Shown: positions 25,701 through 38,262 of the stretch, one piece after another
Position numbering within the stretch: the stretch's first letter is position 1
Layout: each line of letters opens with the position of its first letter
Assembly: GCF_036370855.1 (NCBI RefSeq)
Contig: NC_088102.1
Span: forward strand, 20,999,001-21,063,000
DNA from: Dromaius novaehollandiae
Taxonomy: Eukaryota; Chordata; Aves; Casuariiformes; Dromaiidae
Direction: 5' to 3'
DNA length: 64,000 nucleotides
Notes under the pieces: generated by a model
What the model was told of the DNA's origin: nothing
The model's database searches: none
What the model saw: the letters and a program-made list of their open reading frames with translations, nothing else
Position numbers and translations under genes: made by a program

Positions 25701-28608
25701 GAATTCTAAAGGAGGAGGTTAGTTTTTCAGCAAATTACACAGTTACCAAACATATACCTAATAAAATGACAATAATAAAGCATTATGATTCGAGCATCTA
25801 GATAGCTAAGGGAGTGCAGGCAGCTGTACTGTGTTAGGGCTGAGAGCAGAGTAAAAGTGGTATGCACTTTGCCTACTTGACCTCTTTTCTTTTTCAAAAC
25901 CCACTCATGCAAGTGATAATTATTTCAGTGAAAGTTTTCCTACTGATTTTGATGGACTTCAGATAAGCTCTAAAAAATAAATCATTTGGGAATAGGACCA
26001 CTTGTCTGAACTGGATTTGGCAGAACTCATCCCAGTACTTGCAGTACTGGAGCATCCTCAGCAATAATCAAGTTTGCTGATTAAAATGTACATTTTCTAC
26101 TTCTTGTAATAAAATAATCTACTTCAAACCCTGCAGTCACAAATTTAAGGTCTATGTAAATATATTTCCGGAACAGGGCTGGAAACTCTTCAAGACCATG
26201 TCATTTAGTTTAGGAAATTATTTTCTGAGATTTAAACCTGAGAGACTGAAGAGTATAAGGGGTCCTTCCCTACCTTCAATACATCCGACATGTAACTGCA
26301 ACATCTAACCATACATTTCGTCACAGTGTGGGCAGTGTGGACTATCCACACTAACTATAAAACACCAGGCTTCTCATGTTGTGTGTTCTTCTAAAGTATA
26401 AAGAGCAAACAAATTAAATATTGTTAAAAAATAACAATTAGATCTTTTAGTTTCTTATTAATGTTTGTATTTCTTGCTTTTGTAGGCTTTCCTTGCAAGT
26501 GTGGGATACTATACAGTGATGAAGGGAAAAATAAAAAAAAGCTTTCTCAGTAATTCTTTCTAGCTGGTCTCTAAGGTAAGCAATAGTTATATTATTGCAA
26601 AGCCATTCTTAAAATATTTTGTCAAAATGATCTTTTCACTTTCCTTTAAAAATACATCCTATCTTTATTTCCTTTCTATTTTACAGTCTTAAAAATCATT
26701 GAAATTGGTGGTTTGTATTTGTTGCTTTGCTTCCTAACTATTAGCAGACATACAGAATTTATAGAAATTATTTTTCTACAAAGCTGTTTCAGATTTACAA
26801 CACAAATTTGTACCAGAAACAAGCCCAGTCTTTCATTATAGTGTTCTCATACAAGAGATTTTAAATACAAGTATCAGACTTGCTAATTTTACAACAAATC
26901 TACTTCAGATTTCGAATTTCAGCTATATTAAGTCAAAGAAAAAAGCTGAAAAATTTCAATCAGGCTATATTTACCCACCAAGACTGGTTATTTAAAACAT
27001 AATCTATTAAAAATAGAGACACTATAGGTGGAACTTCAGATACAGGCACCTAGATCCAGCACTACAAGCCACAAAACCTCCAATTAACTGTGTAGAGAAG
27101 TGTAAGCACTGTATTTTCATATGAGCAGCTAGTAGATTTTAGACAGGATTCAAAGCACCCTTAGCTCCAGGTGGATTCAAACCTCATGTCTGCCCAATAG
27201 TCTCAGAGGAATGTGCTCATCACCCAGCTAAAGCCACCAGCCCCTATATACTCTTCTATATACCCTTACCTTTATATGTAACCACCCCCTATACTGTTTT
27301 GTTTCCTGGCACCAGGATTCTTGCATTCCTGGCTGCACAGTGGCCTCCTCTCAGCTGGAGATGTATTAAGGGCTTCTGCCCATAATGGACTAGAAGTACA
27401 GCATTTGCATGAGATGCAAGGGATTTGATCTCCCTGAGCCTGATAAGGACACTGAGCCCAAATTTCACAAATGCTTTGCAACTACTCTAGCCCACACACT
27501 AAATAAAACATTAAACATTTAATTTTTAAAGGTTTGATGCTCTTGCCTCTACCATCACCAACTATTCTCTTTCTCTCCAAACTCTCAATGCTCTAAAACA
27601 AAAGCAGTTAGTGACACATCTGTACCCAAGTGAATAATTCAGGCAACTACATGCAGAAGGGGGGTTGTGCTGTGAAGGATGCTCTATTGCCCTTCTACTG
27701 ACTAGTTTAGTAATCTCCTATTCAATGCGCTTCCTGCTGTGAATCCATTCTTTTAACTCTGTACACACTTAACAGCACACTACAGCACTAATGCTGTACA
27801 CATGCTGAGGGGGGAACATAAGTGTTTTAAATCATCTCTGTGAAATCCTAAATGAGTTAGGAGTAGTGATAGAAACTCTTTCAAGCATCTAATCTAATGC
27901 TTCTGGAAAAGTCATATTTAAAGGAATGAAATTAGGACCTGAAATATAGGTTTTCTGTTTTTAGTACTAAGAGAATTTTTAAATAAAAGTATCCATTAAC
28001 TCTTTACACTACAGAAATTGTTGTGCATATGAATACAGCATGGGTATAAACACTGCTGTCTCATTAGGAGATTAATAATCTGGCCATGAAAATCCACACT
28101 GAATTGACATTTATTTCAAAATTCCTTTTATATTAGCATGATAATATGTTTTCATTTTTAAAAAATAAAAGAATAATACAATGCTCTGTTAGTAGTATGA
28201 CTACTAAAGCCTTCTTTCCTATGGATATGTCTTGCATCTTCCTACCAGTCCCCCTCAACATCTTTCAGTGTCCTCAGTTTGTCCTTTTCCCCTCACTGTC
28301 ATTTGGCTATGGCTGGTGAGGTACTATGTATGTTAGAACTTGTCGGCTAGTTCCTGGATGACCTATGATGTGGCACTTATCACTGGCCATCTAGTCGTTC
28401 ATCCTCTAACGGACAAAGAACAGAGTGCCTTTCTCTGAATAAGTATGTTAATTTGTCAGGTTTTTTCCTAGCCAGCCACTGATGTTGATACCACTAAGCC
28501 TCCTACTTCTCACTCAGAACTGTCTGAAGTTGGCTAACAGATCCTGAACTGGCATGAGGAGGAAGAGAGAAAAAGGCTGGCAGAAAGCAGTAAGCCAGTC
28601 ACAGATTC

Positions 28609-28632
28609 TTTTTTTTTTTTTTTTTTTTTTTA
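28609..28632. repeat. Poly-T run (24 bases)
   Basis: An uninterrupted T run followed by AGGAAAAC. A simple repeat in SPATA7 intron 1. Confidence 0.95.
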
Positions 28633-30413
28633 GGAAAACAGGTTTAAACATGACAGCTCTACATGGCTTTTTGCAGTGTCTATGCAGTCACAGGAGGTAA
28701 CTTCAAACATGACTTTAAACTCAGTTGCTTACTGAATATATTAATAATGTTTCACTTTATTTGAAAATTATAGTGAGGAAAAACTGAGCACTTCATAATC
28801 ACACCTGTATTCTTTTTTTCTGTTCAAACTAAATAGAAGCCTCTTGGACCCATTTCTGGTTTCAGTGATAACAAAACTCCCACCAATTCTGAAAGTACAG
28901 TCTTAGATATGACGCTAGCTTTAAGGGAATTAACTTTAAAGTTGAGTAAGAAATGACAGAATCTACCAGATGAAATATATACTCATCATTTCCTAAAATT
29001 TCTGAGGCAAAACTTGATGAATAAAGTCCCAAGAACCTACAATACCCTGATTTTGAAGTAAAGTCCCATATGTTCCATTTGAACTTTGCATGGGATCATT
29101 TGCATCAGAGGCAAAATATTATTTTATCATATGAAATGATGATACTATAACATATCATTCCCTGACATATGCACCATAGGTAATATTATAAGCCATTAAT
29201 TAGATAGGTACTATTAATGTATTTATTACGCTGGATTACACAAAAACTCTTCTTTACTTCTACTCTTAACGCCTAAGCGTTAGTTAGTTCTCTCAGTCCT
29301 TTACAACTAATAATCTCATAGTATTCTGCATAATTGAAAACTGTTCTACTGAAATCATATTTCAGTTTAAAAATTCAAGACCTCCTCTGATTATTTGAAG
29401 AAATCTAAAGAAGTGGCAGTGCACAGTAGCCTTCAAATATGCCAGTAAGAGTCTTATTTGAAGAAGTAATTCTTGAAAGGTGTTTTTTCCTAGTTACAGG
29501 CTTTATTTGTCCAATAATCCAAGTTTTGTGTGAAGATTATTGCTCTAGTTGTACTCCAAATGTAGAAACAAATGGGTGTGTCTGTCAGCAGCATATTTTG
29601 TTTAAAAAAAAAAAAAAATCACAGGCAAAGTAACTTATCTTAAGTTAACCCCATTACAGTTTCCTTGGGTGGAACCTCTGGAGTTAGCAGCAACACCAGC
29701 AGTTTTCGTTTCTCTGGAAGGCTGTCTAAGAGCTGGTGTTCTAGCTGTAACTGTCTGCTACTTTTAAGTAGTAGGTGTACAACTACCAATACAAATACCA
29801 CAGTTTGGAAACCTCTGGCTTAAAGGTAACTAACCAGAGAAGCTCCCTGGACACTTGTGCTTCTGTAGATAGCACAGAGCACATGCTACCAGGTACCATA
29901 ACGATTCTACTGACCCGTCTGTAGAAATGGTGCTGTTGTATTTTAATGTGCTAGAACACAAATTCACTCATTGTCGTCTTCAGCAATTCAAAGGCCAAAG
30001 CAAGCAGAACTTCAGAAAGTAAAGTTCAACATGATGAACCTATGGGCCGGTTTCTACTGCATCGAGAAACTCAACATTATCACACAAAGCATTTACATTT
30101 TGTTTTGGAAACTCTGAAGCCTGTATGATCTGCCTAAACATAAGGGCAACTTCCATGCAGCAATGAGTGATGACTTCTCCATTGCAGTAAAATAAGTGAC
30201 ACAAATGTGTGCCGTTAATTCACAATAACCATATGATCTTATTACTGCTCAGACTTGTGTCAATCACTGGTAGTGGGAGTTAAACAGCCTAAAGTAGAAA
30301 ACTGAATTTAAACAATAAAGCTGGTTTGGAATTACAATATTCAAATTATTTAAGGTCATACTATAAACCTGTGACTATATTAACTGACTCCTGAAATTAG
30401 CAGAGTAAATAAT

Positions 30414-30425
30414 GGGGGGGGGGGG
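30414..30425. repeat. Poly-G run (12 bases)
   Basis: Twelve G residues in an AT-rich intron (AAAT AAT before, TTTACT after). Long G runs are rare and prone to length change. Confidence 0.95.
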
Positions 30426-32353
30426 TTTACTTTATACCTGGAATTAACAGAAAATATAAAGGACTACCTTGTCAGTCTATTTTATGGTGAAAAATCGCTA
30501 TCTTCATTGAACTTTGAAAACATTTCCATGCAAGCCCTACATACAGAAAAAATTTTACTTCTTACTTTTGCTTAGTATTCTCACCAGACAAAACAGAAAG
30601 CCTGATACGAAACAAGTACAAAATTCTGTTTCTTTCTTGACAATTACAAGGCCCGAGCTGAACAGGAAGCTTAGCAAGGAGTACATTAGGGCACAAAACA
30701 GAGTATCCCACCTATTCTGTATCAGCTTTCCAGACAGACAGTGTGTAGACCCAAGTATCTTTAAGAGAAACCACAGATGTGATGTGTTCTGCCTTTTATA
30801 AATTGCTTGCAAGCAATCCACTGGCTGTTCTGCCAAGTTCACTCAGGCACGTGGATTTGCTAAGTTAGCTCATGCTAAGGAAGCTATATCCTCACCTGTG
30901 CTAATCCCTGTTGTCTGCAGGGATGTTTCCTGAGTGTCTGTGAAAGTAGGCAAAGGGCTGTATGTACTGCTTACTCTGTGATAACTTCCTATGCAGACAA
31001 GCTGTAACTTCCCATGTAGACGGAGAAGCTGTCAGATGAGACAGATAATTCCTTCCAACTTGTGAAGTATTTTACATTCTTACATTTGATTTAGCAGGAG
31101 TTACTCATGCAAAGCTTGCCGCAACCTGAATGAAATTTAGATCTTATATCCTATTTATTCTCATTTTACGGTTAACTGATAATCAGCACCCTTTTAAATT
31201 CTCCATTAAAGTAAATATTTTGAGAATCAAGAATATAATTTGTCAGAAAAAGGATAAACCCTTAATAAAATTGTCTTTATACTGAGTAAGAGGACATCTT
31301 CCATGGAGACTGTAAAAGCATAAAACTTGATTGCACAAGATACTAGGCTTTGCTCTGAAATTCAAATTTCTATGTGGTATTAGAATTTGTGTCAAAACTC
31401 CATTTTGATATTGAACATCTTTTGGAGCGACATCTGCCATTGTCTCCAAAGACCTGAACCGCCACCACTGAGATGCACCATGAAAGTGTAACGCGGTCTC
31501 AGAAGGCCTGACCTAACAGAGCTATGTATGATTTAGACATTACGTGAAGCAGCAATACTCTTCTTATTCAACATTTACAGGATAAATTTCTATCTTTGTT
31601 ATTTATTATACATGTCACCATCAAGTTCAAATCTAAAAATATTTTCGACATTTTCCAAGAGCTAGAGCCGGATCCTGCAAACATTTTCATATGTTTACAC
31701 CTGCTTTTTTTATGCCAAATGCCACTAAGATTATTCACAGGAACAGAGCACAACAGCAGGCCGCAGCAGATTAAATTAGGTAAGGAATCATTTTATGGAA
31801 GCTTTGATGCTTTAGTCTTTTATTTTTCAGCTACAACTGGATTAAAACCCTACTAAAACAACAAACTGAAATCCGCATCCAAACAACGCCTAAACGATGC
31901 CCTACGCACAAGATAAAATCCATCACGGCCCACAAACACCAGCTCTGGGGAAGTAAGAAGTTGACCCCGAAAGGCACAGACACCTAGGCCGTGAAATAAA
32001 ATAAAGCGGCTCCCACAGACGAGTCACGGCCGCAGCAGCAAAGGCCGCCACAACGCACACGCACATGTACCACGATGTCGCCAGCGCGGCGGCTCGGGGC
32101 CGCGCAGGGAGCCGGCACCAGCGCGGCCGGGGGCCCGGCCCCCCGGGGCCACGAGCTGCGCTTCCCGGGCGGCGCGGCGCCGCTCCGCTCCGCTCCGCTC
32201 CGGCCTGGCGGGGCCCGGCACCGCCCCCGGGAGCAGCCGCCGCGAGGCCGGAAGGAGGTGCCGCCCGCCCCGCAGGCCGCGCCGCCGCCCCGGGAGGGCC
32301 GGGGCTGGAGCGCGCCCCGCGCCGCCCGCCGCGACCGAGCCCCCGGCCCGCAC

Positions 32354-32393
32354 CTCGGCTCCGCCTGCCGCCGCTCTCCATCCTCACCCCCAT
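32354..32393 (-). CDS. SPATA7: SPATA7 coding exon 1 (start codon to donor)
   Basis: First coding exon. Read on the minus strand, an ATG at 32393-32391 opens MGVRMESGGRRSR and leaves one base before the donor CCGAG|GTGCGG. A second in-frame ATG at 32381-32379 would give MESGGRRSR, which is closer in length to the human MDGSRR start. Both ATGs have A at -3 and G at +4, so I chose the upstream one only because it comes first. The leftover G joins exon 2 (TG) to make Val, the residue found at this junction in human SPATA7. The frame stays open beyond the donor for more than 100 codons, but that is the usual effect of GC-rich sequence and not coding evidence. The exon sits inside the CpG island. 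The exon choice rests on phase and position, since the first residues are poorly conserved. Confidence 0.75.
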
Positions 32394-32450
32394 GCTGCCG
32401 GCCGGGCCCGCGGCGGCAGCGCGGGCCGGCGCTTGGCTCTGCCGCGGCGG

Positions 32451-32455
32451 ATTGG
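32451..32455 (-). promoter_or_regulatory. CCAAT box (NF-Y type) of SPATA7
   Basis: The plus strand reads CGGATTGGCC, so the minus strand carries GGCCAATCCG, the NF-Y core in the SPATA7 direction. It sits about 58 bases upstream of the first ATG, between the start codon and the GC boxes. If functional, the 5'UTR must be very short or transcription start sites scattered. Confidence 0.6.
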
Positions 32456-32493
32456 CCCGGCCGCGGAGGCGGCGGCGGCGGCGGCGGCGGCGG

Positions 32494-32520
32494 CGGGGCG
32501 GGGCGGGGCGGGGCGGGGCG
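32494..32520. promoter_or_regulatory. Tandem GC boxes (Sp1/KLF type)
   Basis: Five consecutive GGGGC units form overlapping GGGGCGGGG sites, the classical Sp1/KLF binding motif, directly beside a (GGC)n tract. They lie about 100-130 bases upstream of the SPATA7 start codon, the expected place in a TATA-less promoter. The run also has G-quadruplex potential. Confidence 0.75.
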
Positions 32521-32541
32521 CCGGGCCGGGCCGCCGCCGAC

Positions 32542-32555
32542 GTTGCCATGGCCAC
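32542..32555. promoter_or_regulatory. Candidate RFX X-box
   Basis: GTTGCCATGGCCAC has a perfect left X-box half-site (GTTGCC), the central AT, and a right half (GGCCAC) with one mismatch to RGYAAC. RFX factors bind X-boxes in the promoters of many ciliary genes, and SPATA7 is a connecting-cilium gene. The site lies about 150 bases upstream of the start codon, a typical X-box distance. Binding is inferred. Confidence 0.5.
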
Positions 32556-32703
32556 GGGAGCGCGGCGGGCGGCGGAGGGGCAGGCCGCGGGCGGCGGGGG
32601 GATTTTCCCCCGCGCGGCTCTCACCGCGGGCGGGGGCTCAGAAATGCCGCCCCCGGTCCCGTGGGGAGGCCTGCGGCCCTGAGCGCCAAGCCCGCGCCTC
32701 CGC

Positions 32704-32790
32704 AGCCTGGCTGGCCTGAGCCTGGGGCCTGGGGCCTGGAGATTGGAGCTGGGGCCTGGGACCTGGCACCCGGGACCTGGCCTGGCGGCC
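32704..32790. repeat. GGCCTGG-type imperfect minisatellite
   Basis: Repeated CCTGGGG / GGCCTGG / GACCTGG units at the outer (upstream) edge of the SPATA7 CpG island. G-rich on the plus strand. Confidence 0.75.
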
Positions 32791-35700
32791 ACCCCCGGCC
32801 TTCTAGATGCCCCTGCTACAGGCTTAAAAATCTGAAAAGCGCTTTTCCAAATGTGTTGCTGTGAGTCCTGTTACATGAACCGGGTAAAGCTGGATTGCAG
32901 GTGACCAGATGTCTTCTTAAGTGATAGGTTACGGTTTAGCAGAAGTTTTTCTTCATTAGTGGAAGGTGTAATGTTGAGGCTTTTTCCTTGTAATGTGACT
33001 TGGAAGCCAAAGGGTAAAGGAGTGATTTAAGTCAAATTACTCCTTGTTCAGAGGAGTGAATGGCAAGTAGGCTCTCCCAGAGAGTGAGCTTAGCCCAGTC
33101 TCAGTACGTTACACTGAAGAAATTCACTCACGGGGTCTTTCAAAATAAGCAGCACTTTAAAAATGTAAACTTCTGAAAAGTAGCATTTGATCATATCACT
33201 GATGACTATTAATGCTGATGAATTTGTTCTTAACCTTTTGAAGAAGTGATAGCTTTGCATTTACTTTTTGTCAGGTAGACTTTTTTTTTTTGCTTTAATG
33301 TGAAATCTCTGAACATTTTTGCAAGAAAATTCTTGGTGTATACATTTAGAGTGACATTTTTACTCAGCGATCAGCCAGGTTACTCTGTTCACCTACGTAT
33401 CCAGACACCTCAGAAGAGGCTAAGTGTTGTCTGAGCCAGAGGGAGGAAGTTTCAGAAGAGCTGTTGTAATTCTGGTTAGTAACTACCTGCACTGTGCAGG
33501 GTTCAGCTCTCCAGGAAAGTGACCTCTCACATTAGTGGTGAAATTAGAGCTCTCTGAGTCCGTTGTAGAAAACTAGTGTATTTGTTACCCATGAAACTGA
33601 GCTAACACATGTTTAACCCTTCTGAGATGTAAGAAGTAGCTTCTAGGGAGTCGTCATTCAGTAATTAATCCAAAGAGAATCGTGAAGTTACTCTAATAAA
33701 AATCTCATATGCTGCGTTTGCTAAGAGGTTTTTCTGCTAGCCAGTAGGAAGTTGCTTCATTTAAATGCTCGCACTTCAACATGAGTTATTGAAGAGGTGT
33801 GGCAAAGGATTTTAATTGCAAAATGGACATTTTACATCTTGATAATTCCTCTTTACCATCTAGAAATGATTTCTGATTATAGACATATCCATGTTGGATG
33901 AAGCCTGTGGTTTATGTAACCCAGTACTTCGTGTGTAACAGTACTCTACCAGATACTTCAGAAAACTTGAATATTTTGTCGATAGCTGAAGTCTCTTCCT
34001 AACTCCTAGGTCTTGGTGGTCAGCCTATGACTTGCTTTCAAAGCTTTTTCAGTTCCTTTTATAATTTTTGATGCTCCTATTAATTATATAAATGTCTAGT
34101 ACTCCTTGGAAATGACCTTCGTTCTTGGCCTCCACATTATATCAATCATTTCAACAGTCTAATATTGCTAGTTTTTATAAAGCGCCTATTACCATGGTAT
34201 TTCAACTCCTATGAACCACAATGTCATAAATAACTTATCTTTTTTGCCAAAGCCAAGCCCTTTGATAGCATATTGTCTTTTTCTCTTATGTTTCTTTTGG
34301 ACGGGAGGTCAGTGATATCAGAGAGAGTGTCTCTTCTGTTGACTCCTCCATGCAGAACGTATAAATCCAGAAAGCCCCAAATCCAACAGTTCTCATTTTC
34401 TCTTCTGTAAAGCAGATTCTTGACTGCATGTGAAACTGCAAATTTGGGGAGAAGGTCCCAGGAAATTAATTACCTTAGTTCTTGTGTTTAAATGTCTGTT
34501 TTAAACTTTTTTGAAATAATCCAAATGTTTAAACCATTAGATTGTGGAGCTAGAAATTGTCTAAATATAGTTTCCATTTCAGATACCTGAAGATACTACA
34601 GAGAATGTAAGTGCATGAGATTCACACCTCCATGGTATCCCAAGAAATAATTACAGCTTTCTGTATTGGCTACAGCAAGATCATTCTATAGAAAATACTC
34701 TTCTGTTTATGAGCTGTTCATAGTAATAATTTTATACTTTTTTAATACTTTTTTTGTTTCATTGTCCCAATTCTGAATTTCAGATTCCCGAATTCTTGGT
34801 ATACTGTACCTAATGTGTAATAAGTGGGCTGTTTTGTCTGACCAAAATGATCTTTTTCTTCATAATTTCCTTCCTATTGTTCCTATACTTTTTTTCACCG
34901 TTCGGATTATTAGAACACTTAAACCTAAGTGAGCATTTTGAGAAACACAGCAACTATTCTCCTGGTTACTAGGCAACACTGAAAGAATGTAGCTATTTCT
35001 ACTAGTTTCCTCACAATCAGCAGTCACAGTATCCTAGAAATGTCCCAGGTCTGAGATTTCTGAGCTCAAATGACAACATATATCAAAGCTTAATGTATTT
35101 CTGAATGGTCTGATTCACATTCCTTGGCCTTTGGCTCCCCTTAACTTCTAAGAGTTTGTGTGTATGTGTAGATATATATGTGTGTATATATATGTTTTAA
35201 GTGTAATTAAAAAGTAACACAGATATATAGCAATGCACAAACACATCAAGTCATATTACAGGTACTAAATAAAAAGAAGGCTTAACAGAAATCGAATCAG
35301 TCCTAGTCTTTGATCCATCCATATAAGTAAATAAATAAATCACTGCAGGGAGTTTACTATTGTCAAGGAAGCAATAACATGCCAAAACCTGTAAAATTTG
35401 TTCTTTCCAATTTGAAAAAAAGAAACACAACAATGAATGCTGTTGGCTGTTTTCTTCAGCAGGGTATTTTTCCCTTTTCTTCAGGATGCATTACAACAGA
35501 AGATCGTTTTGAAATGTATCAACACTGGGTGGGAACGAAACCAGCGGGAATATTTTTTGAGAGTCTCATTTGCAAGTATAGATGGACATCTGTCTTCTTC
35601 CTGCTGCCCCTCCATCCACTCTTTAGGTGTCACGCCCTCTCCCTACCTGACATGAAGTTAGACAGTTATCGACCACTTGAATACTCCCTCTGCCCTGTGT

Positions 35701-38161
35701 ATCATCCAAGTTGGATCCCTGCTCCTATGGAAAGCTATAATTACTAGTATTCAGCAACAAAACATCATTCTTAAGACCAAGGTTCTAGTTTATTTTTGTG
35801 GAAGAAACAAAGTCATCAGAGAAAAAGACTTCAAAAAATGGAACACTCCATTTGATGCCTACCTTCTCATACTGTTTTACAATGCACATCAGACAGAACC
35901 TCAAGAAGTTACCTTTTCACTTAAGTTAGAGACCTATTTATAATGCCAGAACTCTGTGTTTCTGGGGTTTGGCTTTCTTGGAAAAAAATAGTTTGCATGT
36001 GCACTGAAGAAGAAAAACCTGCAGTTTTTTGGAGAGTCATGGCTTATTTCAAGCAATTCTCTTTCTTTTCCCCACACCTTTCAATCAAATTAAGCCTACA
36101 TATGCAGGCAGAAAACATTTCAATAACCAGATCTGCATGTCATATTCATATAGTACCAAAGGATAGCCCTAAATTCACCACATTGTGCACTTTATGATGG
36201 AAATTAATCTCCTGGGTTTATCTGAGCTTTCATTCAGATCACTGATCTCTTGAGCTTGGCTTCAGTGCCCTTTCTCAGTGCGGGTTTGTCACCCCTTTGT
36301 GCTTGCAGGTGTCAGCGTACCAAAACCTTCACTGCTGCTTCTCATCAGGCTGCTGCTAACTTGCAGCAATCCCCAGCTGGCACATTCAGACCGTTAACCT
36401 CACAATCCATTCTGCTATGACTATTGAGAAAGAAAAATGTTTCCCTGAAACATCCGAGGAGGTAATACTTTCTAAATGCATTTAAACGAGCTGCCTGAGC
36501 AGGTTTTTTTGGTACTTACTTATGAAATTCCTGTGTTGGGCAATTGGAGTAGCTTTCACACAGTTGGTGTGAGGGAGAAAAGAAGAGAGAAGACTGAAGT
36601 AACTGTTGAAATAGGAGGGTTTCTAAAGCATGTTTTGCAGAAGGGGTGGCAGGTTCTTTTCTGCCTCATGCTTGGTATGGTGCTGCGTGTTCTTTGGGTC
36701 ATTTGGTCCTTAGAGTTATCTAACATCATGTGCAGTCTTGAAACAGCATTGCAGTTTTCAAAATGCTATGAAAGTTGCGTGTTCTTATGGGACTGAAGAC
36801 TCTTTCCCTTTCTTCGTGGTAGCACATTCAGTTATTTTGTTATTGTTTGTATGGCAGCAGTGATCAGAGATTTTTATAAAGGCTAGGGCTCCACTGGAAA
36901 AAATGAGGCAGAAACAATTATGAGGAGATGTTCCATGCCTTAAAAACTATGTGGTCTAACTTAATATGCTGTAATTTAGAGTGCAGTAAGGGAGCTAACT
37001 TCAAGTAGAAGGAAATGTGATAAAGAAGATTAGGGTAATTATAGTAATATATAATGACATAAGGTTTCTATGAACACAGTATTAAACTACCGTACTATTT
37101 TTCAACTTTGAAGAAAAAGTCTCCTCTGCAATATGAATAAATACTAACAAAACCCTTTCAGGAAGCTGTTGTGCAGATGTACTCTCTCTCTGTATTCTTT
37201 TTCTTCAGTTCTGTATGGAGTCTTACAATGCCTCTATCCTTGTGGCATAAGAGTGCCTATTTTTGAATGTGGCAAAGGAAAAAATAACTATAAATTGTAC
37301 AAGATATTGTTTTCTGCTGTAATGTAAAATCTAGTAGCTGGGGTGACTCAAGATCTGCTTATTCTTATCCGCTGTCATTTTCTGTTTGTCTCCTGTTCCC
37401 ATGAAAGTTTACAGATGGGAGGCTTGTACATGAAAAAACGTCCTTTATTAGTGCTAACTACTGAGAGCTGCTCTGTTCTCATTACTTTACTTGAACTATT
37501 AGGTATTAAAAGAATGCAGACTGCAATTATTAATAGAGTAATTGGGATTTTAAAGGGAAAAAGCTATGTAAATGGCAAATCTTAGTTGTCTAGACCATAA
37601 AGAATGTTTTATTCTCTAAGACACACACCTATTGTGTCACATGGAAATGCTTGCTCATAATAATTACTTAGTAAAAGGAAAAACACCTATTTTTAATATT
37701 TCACTCAATAACAGAAAATTAGGAGTCAGCTTAGTCAACATATAAATGACACAACTCCACTAAACTCAGTGAACATATCCTGCTTAGGTCAAAATGGATC
37801 GTCTGTGTCTACCCAGCCTGTGGTAGGCAAACAGAAGAATGTCAATGTGGCATTTCCTGGGGCCCATCCACCTTCCTTACATGGGCCCTCTGTGGACAGC
37901 CAGCTCATGTTTGCCTAGCAGTGCATTAATCCATGCCCGTGCTTGAACAAATGGGATCCTGTGTGCTCAGGAGAATCTCCTCTAGCTTCACCAAGGTCAA
38001 GAGGAGGAGTTCTCAAGGGCAGCTTTAGAATTGCCTGTAAAAGACAATAAAAATATACTCTAATTTGCCACAGCACTTTGATACATTTTCAGTATCTGCA
38101 TGGCTCTGTGCATGAATGTGAAATACAATTTTAATAGAAATAGGCTGAAATTCCTGACTGG

Positions 38162-38182
38162 AATATATATATATATATATAT

Positions 38183-38219
<37 letters not shown>

Positions 38220-38224
38220 TATAC

Positions 38225-38257
<33 letters not shown>

Positions 38258-38262
38258 GACAC
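38162..38262. repeat. Compound AT/AC microsatellite
   Basis: An (AT)n run, an (AC)n run, short ATATAC units, a second (AT)n run and a final short (AC)n run follow each other over about 100 bases. Minus-strand frames rich in YIYIY and CVCVC across it are artefacts. Confidence 0.97.

Larger units (their letters stand above)
22728..32353 (-). other. SPATA7: SPATA7 intron 1
   Basis: A 9.6-kb intron, AT-rich except where it enters the CpG island. It holds a 24-base poly-T run at 28609-28632, a 12-base G run at 30414-30425, an A run near 29599, and the (CGCTC)n tract at 32181-32202. No extra exon, RNA gene or clear transposon was recognised. Confidence 0.8.
1..32393 (-). other. SPATA7: SPATA7 gene, 5' part (exons 1-5 and introns; truncated at left edge)
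   Basis: This is the genomic span of the part of SPATA7 visible here, from the start codon in the CpG island to the left edge. SPATA7 is a vertebrate protein of the photoreceptor connecting cilium and of spermatocytes; in people its loss causes retinal dystrophy (family knowledge). The identity rests on five exons whose phases join as 1, 1, 1, 1, 0 and whose joined translation of roughly 125 residues follows the human N-terminus through exon 5. Introns are about 9.6 kb, 0.95 kb, 2.5 kb and 10.7 kb, then more than 8.2 kb. The large exon 6 and all later exons were not seen and should lie to the left. The transcription start is not resolved; it should lie a little above 32393. Confidence 0.93.
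32020..32800. promoter_or_regulatory. SPATA7: CpG island, SPATA7 promoter
   Basis: An abrupt, very GC- and CpG-rich block in an otherwise AT-rich region. It covers SPATA7 exon 1, the start of intron 1 and the upstream promoter. It holds a (GGC)n run at about 32468-32495, tandem GGGGCGGGG boxes at 32494-32520, a CCAAT box and a candidate X-box (listed separately), plus a (CGCTC)n run at 32181-32202 inside intron 1. No TATA box is evident, as is usual for CpG-island promoters. It could also fire on the plus strand toward the intergenic region, but I see no spliced plus-strand transcript to support that. Confidence 0.9.

Noticed and set aside
31923-32864. Overlapping open frames of 109-289 codons on both strands in the CpG island
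   Set aside because: Very GC-rich DNA has few stop codons; the Ala/Gly/Pro/Arg-rich products in several frames at once are artefacts. Only the short SPATA7 exon 1 fits splice phase.
34965-34977. GTTACTAGGCAAC as a second X-box
   Set aside because: The spacing is one base short, the left half-site is imperfect, and it is 2.6 kb from the SPATA7 start with no promoter features around it.
35379-36200. Cluster of plus-strand open frames of 72-122 codons
   Set aside because: Frames overlap one another, carry no recognisable motif, and have no promoter or splice context; likely chance.
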